A stretch of DNA of 64,000 nucleotides from Ignavibacteria bacterium (GCA_016873735.1 VGWD01000001.1:124001-188000), one strand, 5' to 3'. Counted from the first letter of the stretch, positions 1 through 9,611 are shown. The notes: a model not told the origin generated them from the sequence alone. Numbers and translations: made by a program.

Positions 1-174
1 TATGGTCCACCCGAAGCATCAATTACCCAAAAGAAAGTCAAAGCACTGAAAAGAGCGGCGGAAGGCTATCTGTATATCAACAATATCAAAGACATTCCTT
101 GCAGGTTTGACTTCATAGCAATCGAATATCCCGAGGGCATACCCGTTATTCGACATTTGATCAATGCGCTTTGA
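1..174 (+). CDS. yraN: YraN/UPF0102 family protein, C-terminal part
   Basis: This is the 3' end of a gene that begins before the window. Reading from base 1 gives 57 residues and a TGA stop. The fragment has the pattern of the UPF0102 (YraN) family tail: PPEASITQKKVKALKRAAEGYL followed by CRFDFIAIEY and HLINAL, matching the family's Lys/Arg-rich helix, the C-R-F-D strand and the closing helix. The family has an endonuclease-like fold and its cellular role is poorly defined. The gene is missing from the ORF track because its start lies outside. Its TGA abuts the TCA (reverse stop) of the convergent M28 peptidase with no intergenic base. Confidence 0.82.
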   Translation, partial: YGPPEASITQKKVKALKRAAEGYLYINNIKDIPCRFDFIAIEYPEGIPVIRHLINAL

Positions 175-1953
175 TCATTTTTTACTTGGAAACATTACTT
201 GCAATTCAACTTCCTTGTCTTCACGGGGTCCACGCAGAACAGTGATTGAAGTTGAATCGCCTGCTTTGAATTTTCCGAGCGCAAATGTATAATCATATAC
301 ATTCTTAATCACTGTTGATCCTAATTTGATGATGATATCATCAGCAATCAGCCCTGCTTTTTCACCGGCACCACCTTCTCTCACACCCGTAATTCTCATG
401 CCTTTCGGATGATCGCTGTAATCAGGAGTGATTCCCAATGAAACTTTAAAAGACATTGCCTGCCCCGGTTGAGCAGCAGATTTCACTTTGATATAGTCAG
501 GTTTGTTGGTGGCATTTCCTACAAAGTCAAGTGTTTGCAAAATCATATTGACAATTAATGACTCACCATCATATTGAATCTTTTCCCATGTATCCGTTGG
601 CCTGTGATAATCACCATGCAATCCAGTAAAGAAAAAGAGAACAGGTTTTTCTTTGCCATAAAATGAAGCATGATCACTCGGACCAAATCCATCTTCTGTA
701 TAAGATAGTTTTACAGGATGCATTCCTCCAATTGAATCCAAAAGGGGTTTGAATCCTGAAGATGTCCCAATTCCACCTATATTCAATTTCCCGTCTTTAA
801 GTCTTCCAATCATGTCCATATTCATCATCATGCAAATACTATCCAATCCTATTGTGGGAGATTTCACAAAATGAGCCGAACCCAATAATCCCCGTTCTTC
901 AGCTGTGAATCCTATGAACATAACAGGTCTTTTCAATGGCTTTTTGGATAATGCATAAGCAGTTTCGATAAGCCCTGCCGTTCCCGAAGCATTGTCATCT
1001 GCTCCATAATGAATTGCTTGTTCTTTGGTGCTCGCAAGTGTACCCGATCCTTCTCCACCCCAACCCAGATGATCAAAGTGTGCTCCAATGACGATAGTTT
1101 CATTCATCGCATTTGGGTCAGTACCGGGTAAATAAGCAATCACATTCGAAGTATTTACCGATTTCTCTTTCAGTGATACGGCAAGTCGCATGCGAATATC
1201 ATTGATTGCGACACTGGCCGGAGATTTTGATGCCTTTATCACACTATCCAATCTGGAAATGCTCAATGATGGGAGCATCTTTTCGATTGCTGTTGATAGT
1301 GCATTCAGAACAAGCATTCCATCCACCTTACCGCCTTGCTCATATCTCATGGCAAGCAATGAATCCGGGAATTGCTGACCCGACACACAAATCATCGCTT
1401 TTGCACCTTTTTCTTTGGCAGTCATGGCTTTGGTTCTAAGTGATGCAAATTGAGAGAGATTACCATGAGGATTATCTTGTTCAGGTGCACCACGCATCAC
1501 GATAACAACTGCATTGTTCACATCAATGCCGGCATAATCATCATATTTATCTGCAGGTGAAGAAATTCCATAACCGGCAAAAACAATGCGGCATTCAGCT
1601 GTACCATTATCACTGATTCCAAGTGGAGTGAACTCATTTTTGAGTTTTAGATTATGTTCTTTTTTTTGAGAAATGACACTCAGTGCATTCCCTTTGGGAT
1701 TCAATGTTATATCAGTGACAATAGAAAATTGCTGAAAAAAATCATGATTGCCATAGGGCTTAAGACCAATCTTTTTGAATTGATCGCGAATATATTCCGC
1801 AGCCAAGAGATTGCCTTTTGTTCCGGGGGCTCTTCCTTCCAAAGTCTCGGAGGCAAGGTATTTCACATGTGCTTGTAATCTATCTGTGCGTTCATCAGCA
1901 TGAAGAAAAGAAGTCAAACAAGAAATTGCAATGAAGAATAAGGTTGTTTTCAT
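175..1953 (-). CDS. Secreted M28 family zinc aminopeptidase with PA and PDZ domains
   Basis: Exported metallopeptidase of family M28. I start it at the internal ATG at 1953 because MKTTLFFIAISCLTSFLHA is a good signal peptide; the ORF track extends 26 residues further. In order: signal peptide, a protease-associated (PA) segment around residues 100-240 (GYGISSPADKYDDYAGID), the M28 domain, and a C-terminal PDZ domain from about residue 510 (AGEKAGLIADDIIIKLG). Zinc-ligand and catalytic motifs are visible: GAHFDHLG, GADDNASG, AEERGLLGS, NMDMIGR and SDHASFY with a later HGDYHRPTDT. It probably cleaves peptides in the periplasm or at the cell surface; the substrate is unknown. It lies 74 bases downstream of the ferredoxin reductase gene on the same strand. 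Confidence 0.9.
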   Translation of the reverse strand: MKTTLFFIAISCLTSFLHADERTDRLQAHVKYLASETLEGRAPGTKGNLLAAEYIRDQFKKIGLKPYGNHDFFQQFSIVTDITLNPKGNALSVISQKKEHNLKLKNEFTPLGISDNGTAECRIVFAGYGISSPADKYDDYAGIDVNNAVVIVMRGAPEQDNPHGNLSQFASLRTKAMTAKEKGAKAMICVSGQQFPDSLLAMRYEQGGKVDGMLVLNALSTAIEKMLPSLSISRLDSVIKASKSPASVAINDIRMRLAVSLKEKSVNTSNVIAYLPGTDPNAMNETIVIGAHFDHLGWGGEGSGTLASTKEQAIHYGADDNASGTAGLIETAYALSKKPLKRPVMFIGFTAEERGLLGSAHFVKSPTIGLDSICMMMNMDMIGRLKDGKLNIGGIGTSSGFKPLLDSIGGMHPVKLSYTEDGFGPSDHASFYGKEKPVLFFFTGLHGDYHRPTDTWEKIQYDGESLIVNMILQTLDFVGNATNKPDYIKVKSAAQPGQAMSFKVSLGITPDYSDHPKGMRITGVREGGAGEKAGLIADDIIIKLGSTVIKNVYDYTFALGKFKAGDSTSITVLRGPREDKEVELQVMFPSKK

Positions 1954-2027
1954 GTGTTGTTGGAATGGTAAAAAAAGAGCATGACACAAAAAAGTCATGC
2001 TCGGCAATTCTTCAATACGATCATTCA

Positions 2028-3068
2028 TCAACCATCATAATCCACCAAGACATCATCTGTCAATGGATGAGCTTGGCATGTCAAAATATACCCTTCTTCA
2101 ATCTCATCATCGGTCAGCGCTTCTCGGCTATCCATATGCACTTTACCACTTTGCAATTTTGCTCTGCATGTGCAACATGCAGCTATTTGGCAGGCATATG
2201 GAGGATCCAATTGTTGTCTGATTCCGGCATCGAGTATTGTTTCACCTGGATTGACCGTGATTTCGTACGAACGACCATATAATTTTACGCTTATGTTCTT
2301 CTCGGAAGTTTCGTGTGCCTCGACCGGTTCTTCGTCGATTGACAAAGGAGCCGTAAAGAACTCACGGTGAATGCGTTCTTTTGTAATATGGTGATGTTCA
2401 AGGACGGATTCTGCATTCGCCATGACCGGTGAAGGACCGCAAATGTAAAATTCTGCATGTTCATCAGAAGCAAATGGAGCAAGGAGTGTGCTCAATGTAG
2501 CATTATCCAATCTACCTTTATGAAGTGCTTCACCCTCCTCAAGAACATTGATGATCGTAAATGCAGGATATCGCAAAGACAGCTCATCCAATTCATCAAA
2601 GAACATAATGGAATGTTCATCACGATTTCCGTAGATCAATGTTATGGTTGATTGTGGTTCTTTGAGGAGCAAGCTTTTTGCAATTGAAAGAAGTGGAGTG
2701 ATACCGCTTCCCCCACCAATAAGAACAATACGACGGGCATGTTCTTGTTGTATATTCACGGTGAAATTACCCATGGGCTTCATGATCTCTATACTATCCC
2801 CCACCAACAATTCATTATTGAGATAGGTTGAGACAAGCCCATTATCGGTTTGTTTCACGCCAATGGTGTGGGCTTCTCCCGAATAGGGCGAAGAACAAAG
2901 AGAATATGCTCTATTGGCTTTTTGCCCATTGACATCAGCTTTGATTGTAATGTATTGACCCGGTAGATATGAAAATTCTTTGCGCAGTTCATCCGGTATG
3001 GAAAAAGAAATTGCTACGGATTGAGGTGTCAAGCGTTTGATTTCTGAAACAGTAATGCTTCTAAACAT
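2028..3068 (-). CDS. Ferredoxin-NAD(P)H reductase with C-terminal 2Fe-2S domain (PaaE/Hmp-reductase type)
   Basis: 346-residue flavin reductase fused to a plant-type ferredoxin. The FAD-binding domain carries RAYSLCSSP near residue 54, the NAD(P)-binding domain carries GGGSGITPLLSI near residue 118, and the last 85 residues form a 2Fe-2S ferredoxin with cysteines in CQIAACCTC (near residue 292) and the fourth in LTCQAH. It moves electrons from NAD(P)H through FAD to the iron-sulfur cluster and on to a partner. The fold matches PaaE of phenylacetyl-CoA epoxidase and similar oxygenase reductases, but no paaABC genes are present. It is the third gene after sufU and the DUF59 gene on the same strand, so a role near Fe-S cluster supply is a reasonable inference. 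Confidence 0.88.
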   Translation of the reverse strand: MFRSITVSEIKRLTPQSVAISFSIPDELRKEFSYLPGQYITIKADVNGQKANRAYSLCSSPYSGEAHTIGVKQTDNGLVSTYLNNELLVGDSIEIMKPMGNFTVNIQQEHARRIVLIGGGSGITPLLSIAKSLLLKEPQSTITLIYGNRDEHSIMFFDELDELSLRYPAFTIINVLEEGEALHKGRLDNATLSTLLAPFASDEHAEFYICGPSPVMANAESVLEHHHITKERIHREFFTAPLSIDEEPVEAHETSEKNISVKLYGRSYEITVNPGETILDAGIRQQLDPPYACQIAACCTCRAKLQSGKVHMDSREALTDDEIEEGYILTCQAHPLTDDVLVDYDG

Positions 3069-3102
3069 GAAAATTCCAAATATTGATATATGCTATATGT
3101 GA

Positions 3103-3489
3103 TTACCAAAAACCTAATTCCAATTTAGCTGCCTCGCTCATCATCGTTTTATCCCAAGGTGGATCGAATGTCAATTCAACATAAACTGCTTCCACTTCCG
3201 GGACTTCGAGTACTTTTTGCTCAACTTGACCCGGAATAATTCCTGCAGCAAAGCAACCCGGTGAGGTCAAAGTCATGACCACTTCCGCTTTTTTTGTTTC
3301 TTCGTAAAAACGAACTGAATAGATCAATCCCAAAGAGAAAATATCTACCGGGATCTCCGGATCAAACACAGTCTTGATATTAGCAATGATGCGATCAACC
3401 ACCGGTGCATCGGACGGAGGCAATTCCTGCTGCACGGGTTTTTTGTGATTCTCACTGTCATCAAGTTTTAAAGGGACAAATTGCTTCAT
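3103..3489 (-). CDS. DUF59/MIP18 family Fe-S assembly protein (SufT-like)
   Basis: 128-residue protein of the DUF59 (MIP18/SufT/PaaD) family, which helps deliver or mature Fe-S clusters. The family core is clear: IKTVFDPEIPVDIFSLGLIY, then VVMTLTSPGCFAAGIIPGQ with its conserved cysteine, and VELTFDPPWDKTMMSEAAK. The first 25 residues are a polar tail. It sits 14 bases after sufU and 34 bases before the ferredoxin reductase gene, so the three probably form one operon. PaaD proteins carry an extra zinc-binding C-terminus that is missing here, so SufT-like is the better description. The start is the ATG at 3489. Confidence 0.88.
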   Translation of the reverse strand: MKQFVPLKLDDSENHKKPVQQELPPSDAPVVDRIIANIKTVFDPEIPVDIFSLGLIYSVRFYEETKKAEVVMTLTSPGCFAAGIIPGQVEQKVLEVPEVEAVYVELTFDPPWDKTMMSEAAKLELGFW

Positions 3490-3503
3490 AGGTTTCTCTT
3501 TGA

Positions 3504-3953
3504 TTATTCAGTACTGACGGGGCCATTTCCGCGCATTGCATTGCTCATTGTATGCCATGCCAAAGATGCACATTTTACACGAGCAGGAAATTCCCTCACA
3601 CCGGTGAATACAGCAAGCTTTCCCAATTCATCGCTGTTTATGTGCGTATCCATAGATGCAGTGACAATGCCATGGAATTGATTGAAAAATTGTTCGGCTT
3701 CTTCCAATGTTCTGCCTTTCAATACCGTGGTCATGATCGAAGCAGATGAAGTAGAGATGGCACACCCCGAACCTTTAAAGGTGATATCTTCGATGATGCC
3801 TTCATGGATCTTCATGTAAATAGTTACTTCATCACCACAAAGCGGATTATGTCCTTCAGAAGAATGGGTTGGATCTTCCATTTCAGCGAAATTTCTCGGA
3901 TTCTTATTATGATCGAGAATCATTTGCTGATACAGGGCTTGAATTTCATTCAT
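3504..3953 (-). CDS. sufU: SufU Fe-S cluster assembly protein
   Basis: 149-residue SufU/IscU-type protein. I use the ATG at 3953, preceded by GGAAA, because the protein then begins MNEIQALYQQMILDHNKNPR, the usual SufU N-terminus; the ORF track adds 23 unlikely residues. The three metal-binding cysteines and the aspartate are present: Cys39 and Asp41 in NPLCGDE, Cys64 in KGSGCAIST, and Cys128 in VKCASLAW. SufU-type proteins bind zinc or act as scaffold and sulfur acceptor for the SufS desulfurase. sufS is not in the window. It is the first gene of the sufU-DUF59-reductase unit and is divergent from guaB. Confidence 0.92.
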   Translation of the reverse strand: MNEIQALYQQMILDHNKNPRNFAEMEDPTHSSEGHNPLCGDEVTIYMKIHEGIIEDITFKGSGCAISTSSASIMTTVLKGRTLEEAEQFFNQFHGIVTASMDTHINSDELGKLAVFTGVREFPARVKCASLAWHTMSNAMRGNGPVSTE

Positions 3954-4026
3954 GATTTTCCATGGAATTGCGATAAGAAGTAGTGATATAACGATTTTTT
4001 CTTGGAAATCGTTCATACTCAAACCT

Positions 4027-4034
4027 CAAAATTA
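4027..4034 (-). promoter_or_regulatory. Possible -7 promoter element (TAATTTTG) for sufU
   Basis: On the minus strand the sequence reads TAATTTTG, fitting the Bacteroidota -7 consensus TAnnTTTG, about 73 bases before the sufU start. No TTTG lies at the expected distance upstream, so support is only half a promoter. Confidence 0.35.
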
Positions 4035-4121
4035 GGGGATATTCCGTAAATTGCGAGAGGATAGAGTTTTGAAGGTTACTTCTCGCTCTCTATGTTCCAC
4101 TCCTTCCGGTCATGCAGATTC

Positions 4122-5585
4122 ATGAATTCAAAGATTATTTCCGAAGGCATCACATTCGATGATGTGCTGCTTGTACCCCGCTATTCAGAGGTTTTGCCCC
4201 GTGAAACTTCCTTGAAAACAAGGATTACTCGCACGATTTCCTTGAATATTCCCATTGTTTCAGCTGCAATGGATACCGTCACAGAAGCTGAAATGGCTAT
4301 TGCTCTTGCCAGGGAAGGTGGACTGGGAATCATTCACAAAAACATGTCCATTCAAGCCCAAGCCGATGAAGTGGACCGTGTAAAGCGTTCGGAAAGCGGA
4401 ATGATTCGCAATCCAATCACCCTTAAGGCAACAAGTACCGCCCAAGATGCTCTTGCCTTGATGGCCAAATACAAAATTGCCGGATTTCCTGTGATTGATG
4501 AATCAGGAGCTTTGATTGGCATCGCAACAAATCGCGACCTGCGATTCAAAACAAAGGGCGATCAACTCATTTCAGAGCTCATGACCAAGGATACAATCAT
4601 CACTGCTCCATTGGGTACAACATTGGAGGAAGCCGAACAACTCCTGGAAAAACATCGCATTGAAAAATTACCCGTAGTTGATGATAAAGGGCAATTGCAG
4701 GGTTTGATCACTTTCAAAGACATTCAAAAAAAGAAAAAATATCCAAATGCCTGCAAGGATGAACTCGGCAGATTGCGCGTTGGTGCAGCCGTTGGAATTA
4801 CTCAAGAAACCATGGAAAGAGTCGGAGCTTTGCACAAAGCAGGCGTTGATGTTGTTATCATTGATACAGCCCATGGTCATTCAAAAGGCGTATTGGAAAT
4901 GATCAAAGCGGTTAAATCCGCTTTCCCTGATTTGCAAATCATAGGCGGCAATATCGGAACGGCTGAAGCCGCGAAGGCCTTGATTGAGGCCGGAGCAGAT
5001 GGCGTAAAGGTGGGAATTGGACCCGGAAGCATTTGCACCACTCGCATCATAGCGGGGGTTGGTGTTCCCCAATTGACAGCCATCATCGAAGCTGCTTCAG
5101 AGGCACATAAACATGGTGTACCCGTGATAGCTGACGGAGGAATAAAGCAAACCGGTGATGTTGCGAAAGCAATTGCTGCCGGAGCAGATTGCGTCATGAT
5201 CGGCGGCATGCTTGCCGGACATGAAGAATCTCCGGGCGAAAAAATTCTTCTCGAGGGTAGGGCATATAAAATGTATCGCGGCATGGGTTCTCTCGGTGCC
5301 ATGCAACAAGGATCTGCTGATCGATATTTTCAGGACATGGAAGATGGTCTTGCCAAACTGGTACCTGAAGGAATTGAAGGAAGAGTGCCATTCAAGGGCA
5401 ATGCCAGCGATACCATCTATCAATTGACCGGCGGATTAAGAGCTTCAATGGGCTATTGTGGTTGCGGAACTATTCCTGCATTGCAGCAGCATGCTCAATT
5501 CGTGAAGATAACGGGTGTGGGTTTGAAAGAATCACATCCCCATGATGTTGTTGTTACGAAAGCATCTCCAAATTACTTTTCATGA
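4122..5585 (+). CDS. guaB: IMP dehydrogenase
   Basis: Inosine-5'-monophosphate dehydrogenase, the NAD-dependent step from IMP to XMP that commits purines to GTP. I start at the ATG at 4122 ([21 protein letters not shown]), giving 487 residues, the usual bacterial length. The TIM barrel is interrupted by two CBS domains (about residues 90-205). The catalytic loop [10 protein letters not shown] places the nucleophile at Cys305, and the flap region contains [11 protein letters not shown]. No clear Shine-Dalgarno sequence precedes either candidate ATG. xerD begins 7 bases after the stop, so the two are probably cotranscribed. Confidence 0.96.
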   Translation: MNSKIISEGITFDDVLLVPRYSEVLPRETSLKTRITRTISLNIPIVSAAMDTVTEAEMAIALAREGGLGIIHKNMSIQAQADEVDRVKRSESGMIRNPITLKATSTAQDALALMAKYKIAGFPVIDESGALIGIATNRDLRFKTKGDQLISELMTKDTIITAPLGTTLEEAEQLLEKHRIEKLPVVDDKGQLQGLITFKDIQKKKKYPNACKDELGRLRVGAAVGITQETMERVGALHKAGVDVVIIDTAHGHSKGVLEMIKAVKSAFPDLQIIGGNIGTAEAAKALIEAGADGVKVGIGPGSICTTRIIAGVGVPQLTAIIEAASEAHKHGVPVIADGGIKQTGDVAKAIAAGADCVMIGGMLAGHEESPGEKILLEGRAYKMYRGMGSLGAMQQGSADRYFQDMEDGLAKLVPEGIEGRVPFKGNASDTIYQLTGGLRASMGYCGCGTIPALQQHAQFVKITGVGLKESHPHDVVVTKASPNYFS

Positions 5586-5592
5586 TGCATGA

Positions 5593-6522
5593 ATGATGGA
5601 TGATTCATCCACACCGCTACCTCTCTCTTTGCAGAGAGAATTACAATCTTATAAACGATATCTCGCTCTTGAAAAAGGGGTGAGCGAGAACACGATTTCA
5701 GCCTATATGTTTGATATCGATCGTTTTGTCCAACACATGCATCAGCATGGCATTACTCGATTTGATGAAATCCAAATTGCCCATGTGAATGCATTTTTGA
5801 TGATGCTTGAAGAGCTAGGCCTTGCATTATCATCAAGAACAAGAACTCTATCATCTCTCAGGGGATTTTTTGCATTTCTCTTCGCGAATAAATCCATCAA
5901 CAATGATATTACAGAAAAGGCGGAATTGCCAAAGTCTCGAAGAACATTGCCCGATACATTGTCGATCGATGAAATGCTCTCGATTTTGGAACAACCGGAC
6001 ACTTCGACAAAAGCAGGCATTCGAGACAGAGCAATTCTTGAATTGCTCTATGCATGTGGTTTACGCGTCTCTGAATTATGTGGTTTAAAACAAAGAGATA
6101 TGCTCTTGGAACAAGAAGTGATAAGAGTATTCGGAAAGGGATCGAAGGAAAGGATAGTTCCTGTAGGAAGTTCGGCATTGGAATGGGTCGGACAATATCA
6201 GGAAGATGTACGCCCGCACTTCATGAAAGTTGGCAAGGCAACCGATGATATCATGTTTTTGAATCAACGTGGTACGGGTATTTCAAGAATGAGCGTATGG
6301 TCGATTGTTAGTGAAGCCACGAAAGGAGCGGGCATTGAAAAACATGTGTATCCACATACATTCAGACATTCCTTTGCAACGCATTTATTGGAGGGAGGAG
6401 CGGATTTGCGGGCATTGCAGGAAATGCTTGGTCATTCAGACATCAGCACGACGCAAATTTATACGCATATAGATCGCGAATTCATTCGGCAAGTCCACAA
6501 AACATATCATCCACGAGGATGA
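5593..6522 (+). CDS. xerD: Tyrosine recombinase XerD
   Basis: 309-residue site-specific tyrosine recombinase that resolves chromosome dimers at dif. The N-terminal SAM-like core-binding domain (LQRELQSYKRYLALEKGVSE) is followed by the catalytic domain with Arg158 in CGLRVSEL, Lys in GKGSKERIVPVG, HTFRHSFATHLLEGGADL, the LGHSDISTT helix and the nucleophile Tyr in QIYTHID. The C-terminus RQVHKTYHPRG resembles that of E. coli XerD more than XerC, which is why I choose XerD. No integron or mobile context is nearby. Its TGA abuts the reverse-strand stop of the convergent penicillin-binding protein gene. Confidence 0.9.
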   Translation: MMDDSSTPLPLSLQRELQSYKRYLALEKGVSENTISAYMFDIDRFVQHMHQHGITRFDEIQIAHVNAFLMMLEELGLALSSRTRTLSSLRGFFAFLFANKSINNDITEKAELPKSRRTLPDTLSIDEMLSILEQPDTSTKAGIRDRAILELLYACGLRVSELCGLKQRDMLLEQEVIRVFGKGSKERIVPVGSSALEWVGQYQEDVRPHFMKVGKATDDIMFLNQRGTGISRMSVWSIVSEATKGAGIEKHVYPHTFRHSFATHLLEGGADLRALQEMLGHSDISTTQIYTHIDREFIRQVHKTYHPRG

Positions 6523-8721
6523 TCAGCGTGCCATGAGCACACATTCCTTTGGGTCAGATTTCGACTTCAATTGCGACACCACTTTTCCCTTCCCTACCAA
6601 TCGAGCTTTAAACCCTGAAGAATGTAATACCGCAAGGGCTCTGCGAACACTCATGCCACGAACATCAGGCATTGGTTTCGAAGTTTTGGGCTTTGATTGT
6701 TGCTTATCATGTAAAATAGAAAGTGATTGATTCACCGAAAATGATTTAGCTTGACTTTCCGGAACCGACATCATATTCGTTTGAACTTCAATGTTTTTTC
6801 CTTTTTCCAGCCAAACTCCGGGCTTCTTCGATTGATGAATCACAGTACCATGTTGGGTGCCTTTTATTCTCAAACCAATATCATGCAACAATTCTTTTGC
6901 ATTGGCATAAGTCAATCCTCGAAGATCCGGAACGATCGAAGAGTCTTGTACGCGTTTTCTTACTTGTTCATTACTCTTCTCCACATCAGAGACGGGGATT
7001 CTTGATGCCGTAATCCATTTTTGAGCAATCTTCTTGAAAATAGGTGCGGATGTGGTTCCTCCATAGATTGATGCTTTCGGTTTGTGGAGCATCACGATCA
7101 TCGCCACTTTTGGTGCATCTGCCGGGAAAAAACCAACAAAGGATGCGGTATAGTCTTGTTTGGAATATTGACCATTGACCAATTGCTGGGCTGTTCCGGT
7201 TTTTCCGGCTATTGGCAAACCGGCAATTTGTGCTTCTTTACCCGTACCATATTCCACGACTCTGGTCAACATAGAGGTCATGGTTCTCGCAGTTTTTTCG
7301 GAAAGCACGGTTCGTATTCGCTGAACTTTCGTCTCTGAAATCAATTCTTGATCTTGACCAAAAATCCTTTTCACGAGAAATGGCCTCATCATCACACCGC
7401 GATTTGCAATGGTGGAATATGCATTGACCATTTGCAAAGCAGTGGCGCCCAATTCATACCCATAAGCCATGAACTTTTTTGTTGTAGAGCTAAACTGCTT
7501 CGGTCTTTTCATTGAACCGGCCACTTCACCCGGAAAATCAATTCCCAAGATAATTCCAAAACCAAAATCACGAGCATATTTATAGAATTTGAAATCATCA
7601 ATTTTATCCGAGAGTCTTGCAAACACAATATTGCTCGATTGCTCCAAAGCTTCAGTGAATCGCACTTTGCCGATTGGATGAGAGTCCTTGATTTCATAAT
7701 CACCAACCTTCAGCGTGCCATTCATGCCATTTACCATGCTTTCAGGTTTGATGATTCCTTCTTCCAATGCAGCACATGCAGTGACCAACTTAAATGTCGA
7801 ACCCGGTTCATACATATCGGTTATTCCTCGCAATCGAATGGCATCAGGCGTGGCAGATGATCTATCATGCGGATCAAAAGTAGGCCAAGAAGCCATGGCA
7901 AGCACTTCCCCAGTTTCCGGTTCCAAAGCTATCACGGTGCCACCTTCGGCTTGAGAAGTAAATATGCCTTCCGACAATTCATATTCGGCAATTCTTTGTA
8001 ATTCTATATCCAGAGTAACCATTGTGGAATGACCATCAGTCGGTTCCAATACGGGTATCTCATGTGAATAATACAAATTGCCAACGGCATCGCGACGCAT
8101 ATATGTTTTTCCATCAATGCCACGAAGCAATGAATCCAGCATCAATTCAAGTCCTGCAAGACCTCTCTTTTCTGTATCGGTAAAACCCATAACCTGAGCG
8201 GCTCCGGATCCATACACATAACTGCGTTTGTATGTGGGCTGACGAATGAAGCCGGGATCTTTTATCGTATCTAGCATCGGATGTCTGACCGTGATGTCTC
8301 TGGCCAATAATGTATACTGCCCTGTTCCTTGTTCTATTTTCTTTTCCCAATATTCGATTGATTCCCCAATAGCCAAATACAAAGCAGTTGCAATGCCTTT
8401 TTTGTTTTTTAGCTTTGTGATGTCTATCGCATAGGAAGTGGCTTTAACATTGGCAACAATCACCCTACCATTTCTATCAAGTATTTCCCCCCTTTTGGCT
8501 TGCAATGTAACGGGAACCATGTGCTGACCTTTGGACGAAGCCATGATTGCATCAGCTTTTATTACCTGTACATAAAAAATGCGAATAAGCAAAAGGGCAA
8601 ACAATGCAAGGAAAAACCCGAACATGATTTTCAATCTGTTCTGAGGGAACACGAATTCCATGGAGATCTGCTGATCATCTTCTCCTTGGAATTTCCTGGA
8701 TGGATTTCGCCTTGCGCTCAT
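6523..8721 (-). CDS. ftsI: Peptidoglycan transpeptidase (FtsI/PBP2B-like) with two PASTA domains
   Basis: Class B penicillin-binding protein of 732 residues from the ATG at 8721 (MSARRNPSRKF); the ORF-track start is a GTG 30 codons upstream and less likely. A short cytoplasmic tail leads to one membrane span (MFGFFLALFALLLIRIF), then a dimerisation domain and the transpeptidase domain with the three active-site motifs: SxxK in PGSTFKLV near residue 309, SSN in QSSNIVF, and KTGT near residue 507. Two PASTA repeats follow, VPDLRGLTYANAKELL and MPDVRGMSVRRALAVL. Septal transpeptidases of this build crosslink peptidoglycan at division. The gene lies outside any visible dcw cluster (no mraZW, ftsL or murE neighbours). 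Confidence 0.92.
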   Translation of the reverse strand: MSARRNPSRKFQGEDDQQISMEFVFPQNRLKIMFGFFLALFALLLIRIFYVQVIKADAIMASSKGQHMVPVTLQAKRGEILDRNGRVIVANVKATSYAIDITKLKNKKGIATALYLAIGESIEYWEKKIEQGTGQYTLLARDITVRHPMLDTIKDPGFIRQPTYKRSYVYGSGAAQVMGFTDTEKRGLAGLELMLDSLLRGIDGKTYMRRDAVGNLYYSHEIPVLEPTDGHSTMVTLDIELQRIAEYELSEGIFTSQAEGGTVIALEPETGEVLAMASWPTFDPHDRSSATPDAIRLRGITDMYEPGSTFKLVTACAALEEGIIKPESMVNGMNGTLKVGDYEIKDSHPIGKVRFTEALEQSSNIVFARLSDKIDDFKFYKYARDFGFGIILGIDFPGEVAGSMKRPKQFSSTTKKFMAYGYELGATALQMVNAYSTIANRGVMMRPFLVKRIFGQDQELISETKVQRIRTVLSEKTARTMTSMLTRVVEYGTGKEAQIAGLPIAGKTGTAQQLVNGQYSKQDYTASFVGFFPADAPKVAMIVMLHKPKASIYGGTTSAPIFKKIAQKWITASRIPVSDVEKSNEQVRKRVQDSSIVPDLRGLTYANAKELLHDIGLRIKGTQHGTVIHQSKKPGVWLEKGKNIEVQTNMMSVPESQAKSFSVNQSLSILHDKQQSKPKTSKPMPDVRGMSVRRALAVLHSSGFKARLVGKGKVVSQLKSKSDPKECVLMAR

Positions 8722-8836
8722 GAAGAATACCGATAAATGCTGCATTGCAATATACGGAATCGATGGCTTGAAATGTTCCGTGATGGACGGCAAGATTTTC
8801 GGTGTTTCCACAAGAGAGCAGGTATTCCAATTTGTG

Positions 8837-8844
8837 TATCTTTG
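8837..8844 (+). promoter_or_regulatory. Possible -7 promoter element (TATCTTTG) for the exonuclease gene
   Basis: TATCTTTG matches the TAnnTTTG -7 consensus of Bacteroidota-type promoters and lies 22 bases before the chosen ATG at 8867. The -33 TTTG is not at the expected spacing, so this is a partial match. It also supports rejecting the longer ORF-track start at 8720. Confidence 0.45.
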
Positions 8845-8866
8845 CAGGAATTATTCGGAGTATTGC

Positions 8867-9610
8867 ATGACTGGGAAATCATATATCGTTTATGACATCG
8901 AAACAGCCGGTTTGCCTATTGATTCATTTGATGATTCAAGACAAGAATATCTGCTTCGGGGTGCCGCCACAGATGAAGCAAAAGACAAAAAAATCAATGA
9001 AATGGCACTTTCTCCATTAACCGGCCAAATCATATGTCTTGGTATAAAAATCATGCAAAAGGTCGATGATCAATGGACCGAAGTCAAAGCCGGATCATTC
9101 ATGGTTGATCCCACCTTCTCCGATACAGATTCCAGATCAGAAGATTTACCTTCCGGGCACAAAATGTTCGTCTGTTCGGAAGCAAAACTCCTTGAACATT
9201 TTTGGAAAATGCTCACTTCATATCCTTCACCACATTTGATCACCTTCAATGGCCGAGGGTTTGATGCACCTTTCGTGATGTTGCGCTCTGCATTGCTCAA
9301 AGTGAAGCCGCTTTATAATTTGATGCAAGGCACGCGATGGAATTATCGAGAACATCACACTGATTTACTGGATGAATTATGTTTTTTCAATCCTCAACAA
9401 TCAGGCGCCACTCGTCGATACAATTTTGATTTCGTTGCAAAATCATTTGGAGTTCAATCCCCAAAAGAGGCGGGAGTGGATGGATCGAAAGTAGGCGAAT
9501 TGTATGCCGAGGGGAAATTGGAAACCATTTCAGAGTATTGCCTTCGGGATGTGAAAGCAACATGGGAATTATATCTGGCCATGAAAGAATTCATTCCGGA
9601 TATTCGATAA
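8867..9610 (+). CDS. Predicted 3'-5' exonuclease, PolB-like (DNA_pol_B_exo2)
   Basis: 247-residue DnaQ-fold exonuclease. I start at the ATG at 8867 so that Exo I motif DIETAGLP lies near the N-terminus. Exo II is visible as ITFNGRGFDAPFVMLR, and the Exo III region is SEYCLRDVKATWELYLAM. The segment RRYNFDFVAKSFGV is typical of the stand-alone PolB-like exonuclease family. It probably removes nucleotides from DNA 3' ends, but its pathway is not known. The ABC-2 permease gene starts one base after its stop. Confidence 0.85.
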   Translation: MTGKSYIVYDIETAGLPIDSFDDSRQEYLLRGAATDEAKDKKINEMALSPLTGQIICLGIKIMQKVDDQWTEVKAGSFMVDPTFSDTDSRSEDLPSGHKMFVCSEAKLLEHFWKMLTSYPSPHLITFNGRGFDAPFVMLRSALLKVKPLYNLMQGTRWNYREHHTDLLDELCFFNPQQSGATRRYNFDFVAKSFGVQSPKEAGVDGSKVGELYAEGKLETISEYCLRDVKATWELYLAMKEFIPDIR

Positions 9611-9611
9611 T

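Noticed and set aside
2028-3489. Phenylacetyl-CoA degradation (paaDE) operon
   Set aside because: The reductase and DUF59 proteins resemble PaaE and PaaD, but the DUF59 protein lacks the PaaD zinc tail, and paaA, paaB and paaC are absent; sufU linkage fits Fe-S assembly better.
4877-5302. 141-codon open frame antisense to guaB
   Set aside because: Shadow of IMP dehydrogenase coding sequence; rich in Pro, Ala and Ser with no recognisable motif.
5593-6522. Integron or phage integrase
   Set aside because: The protein has the length and C-terminus of XerD, sits behind guaB, and no attachment site, cassette or phage gene is nearby.
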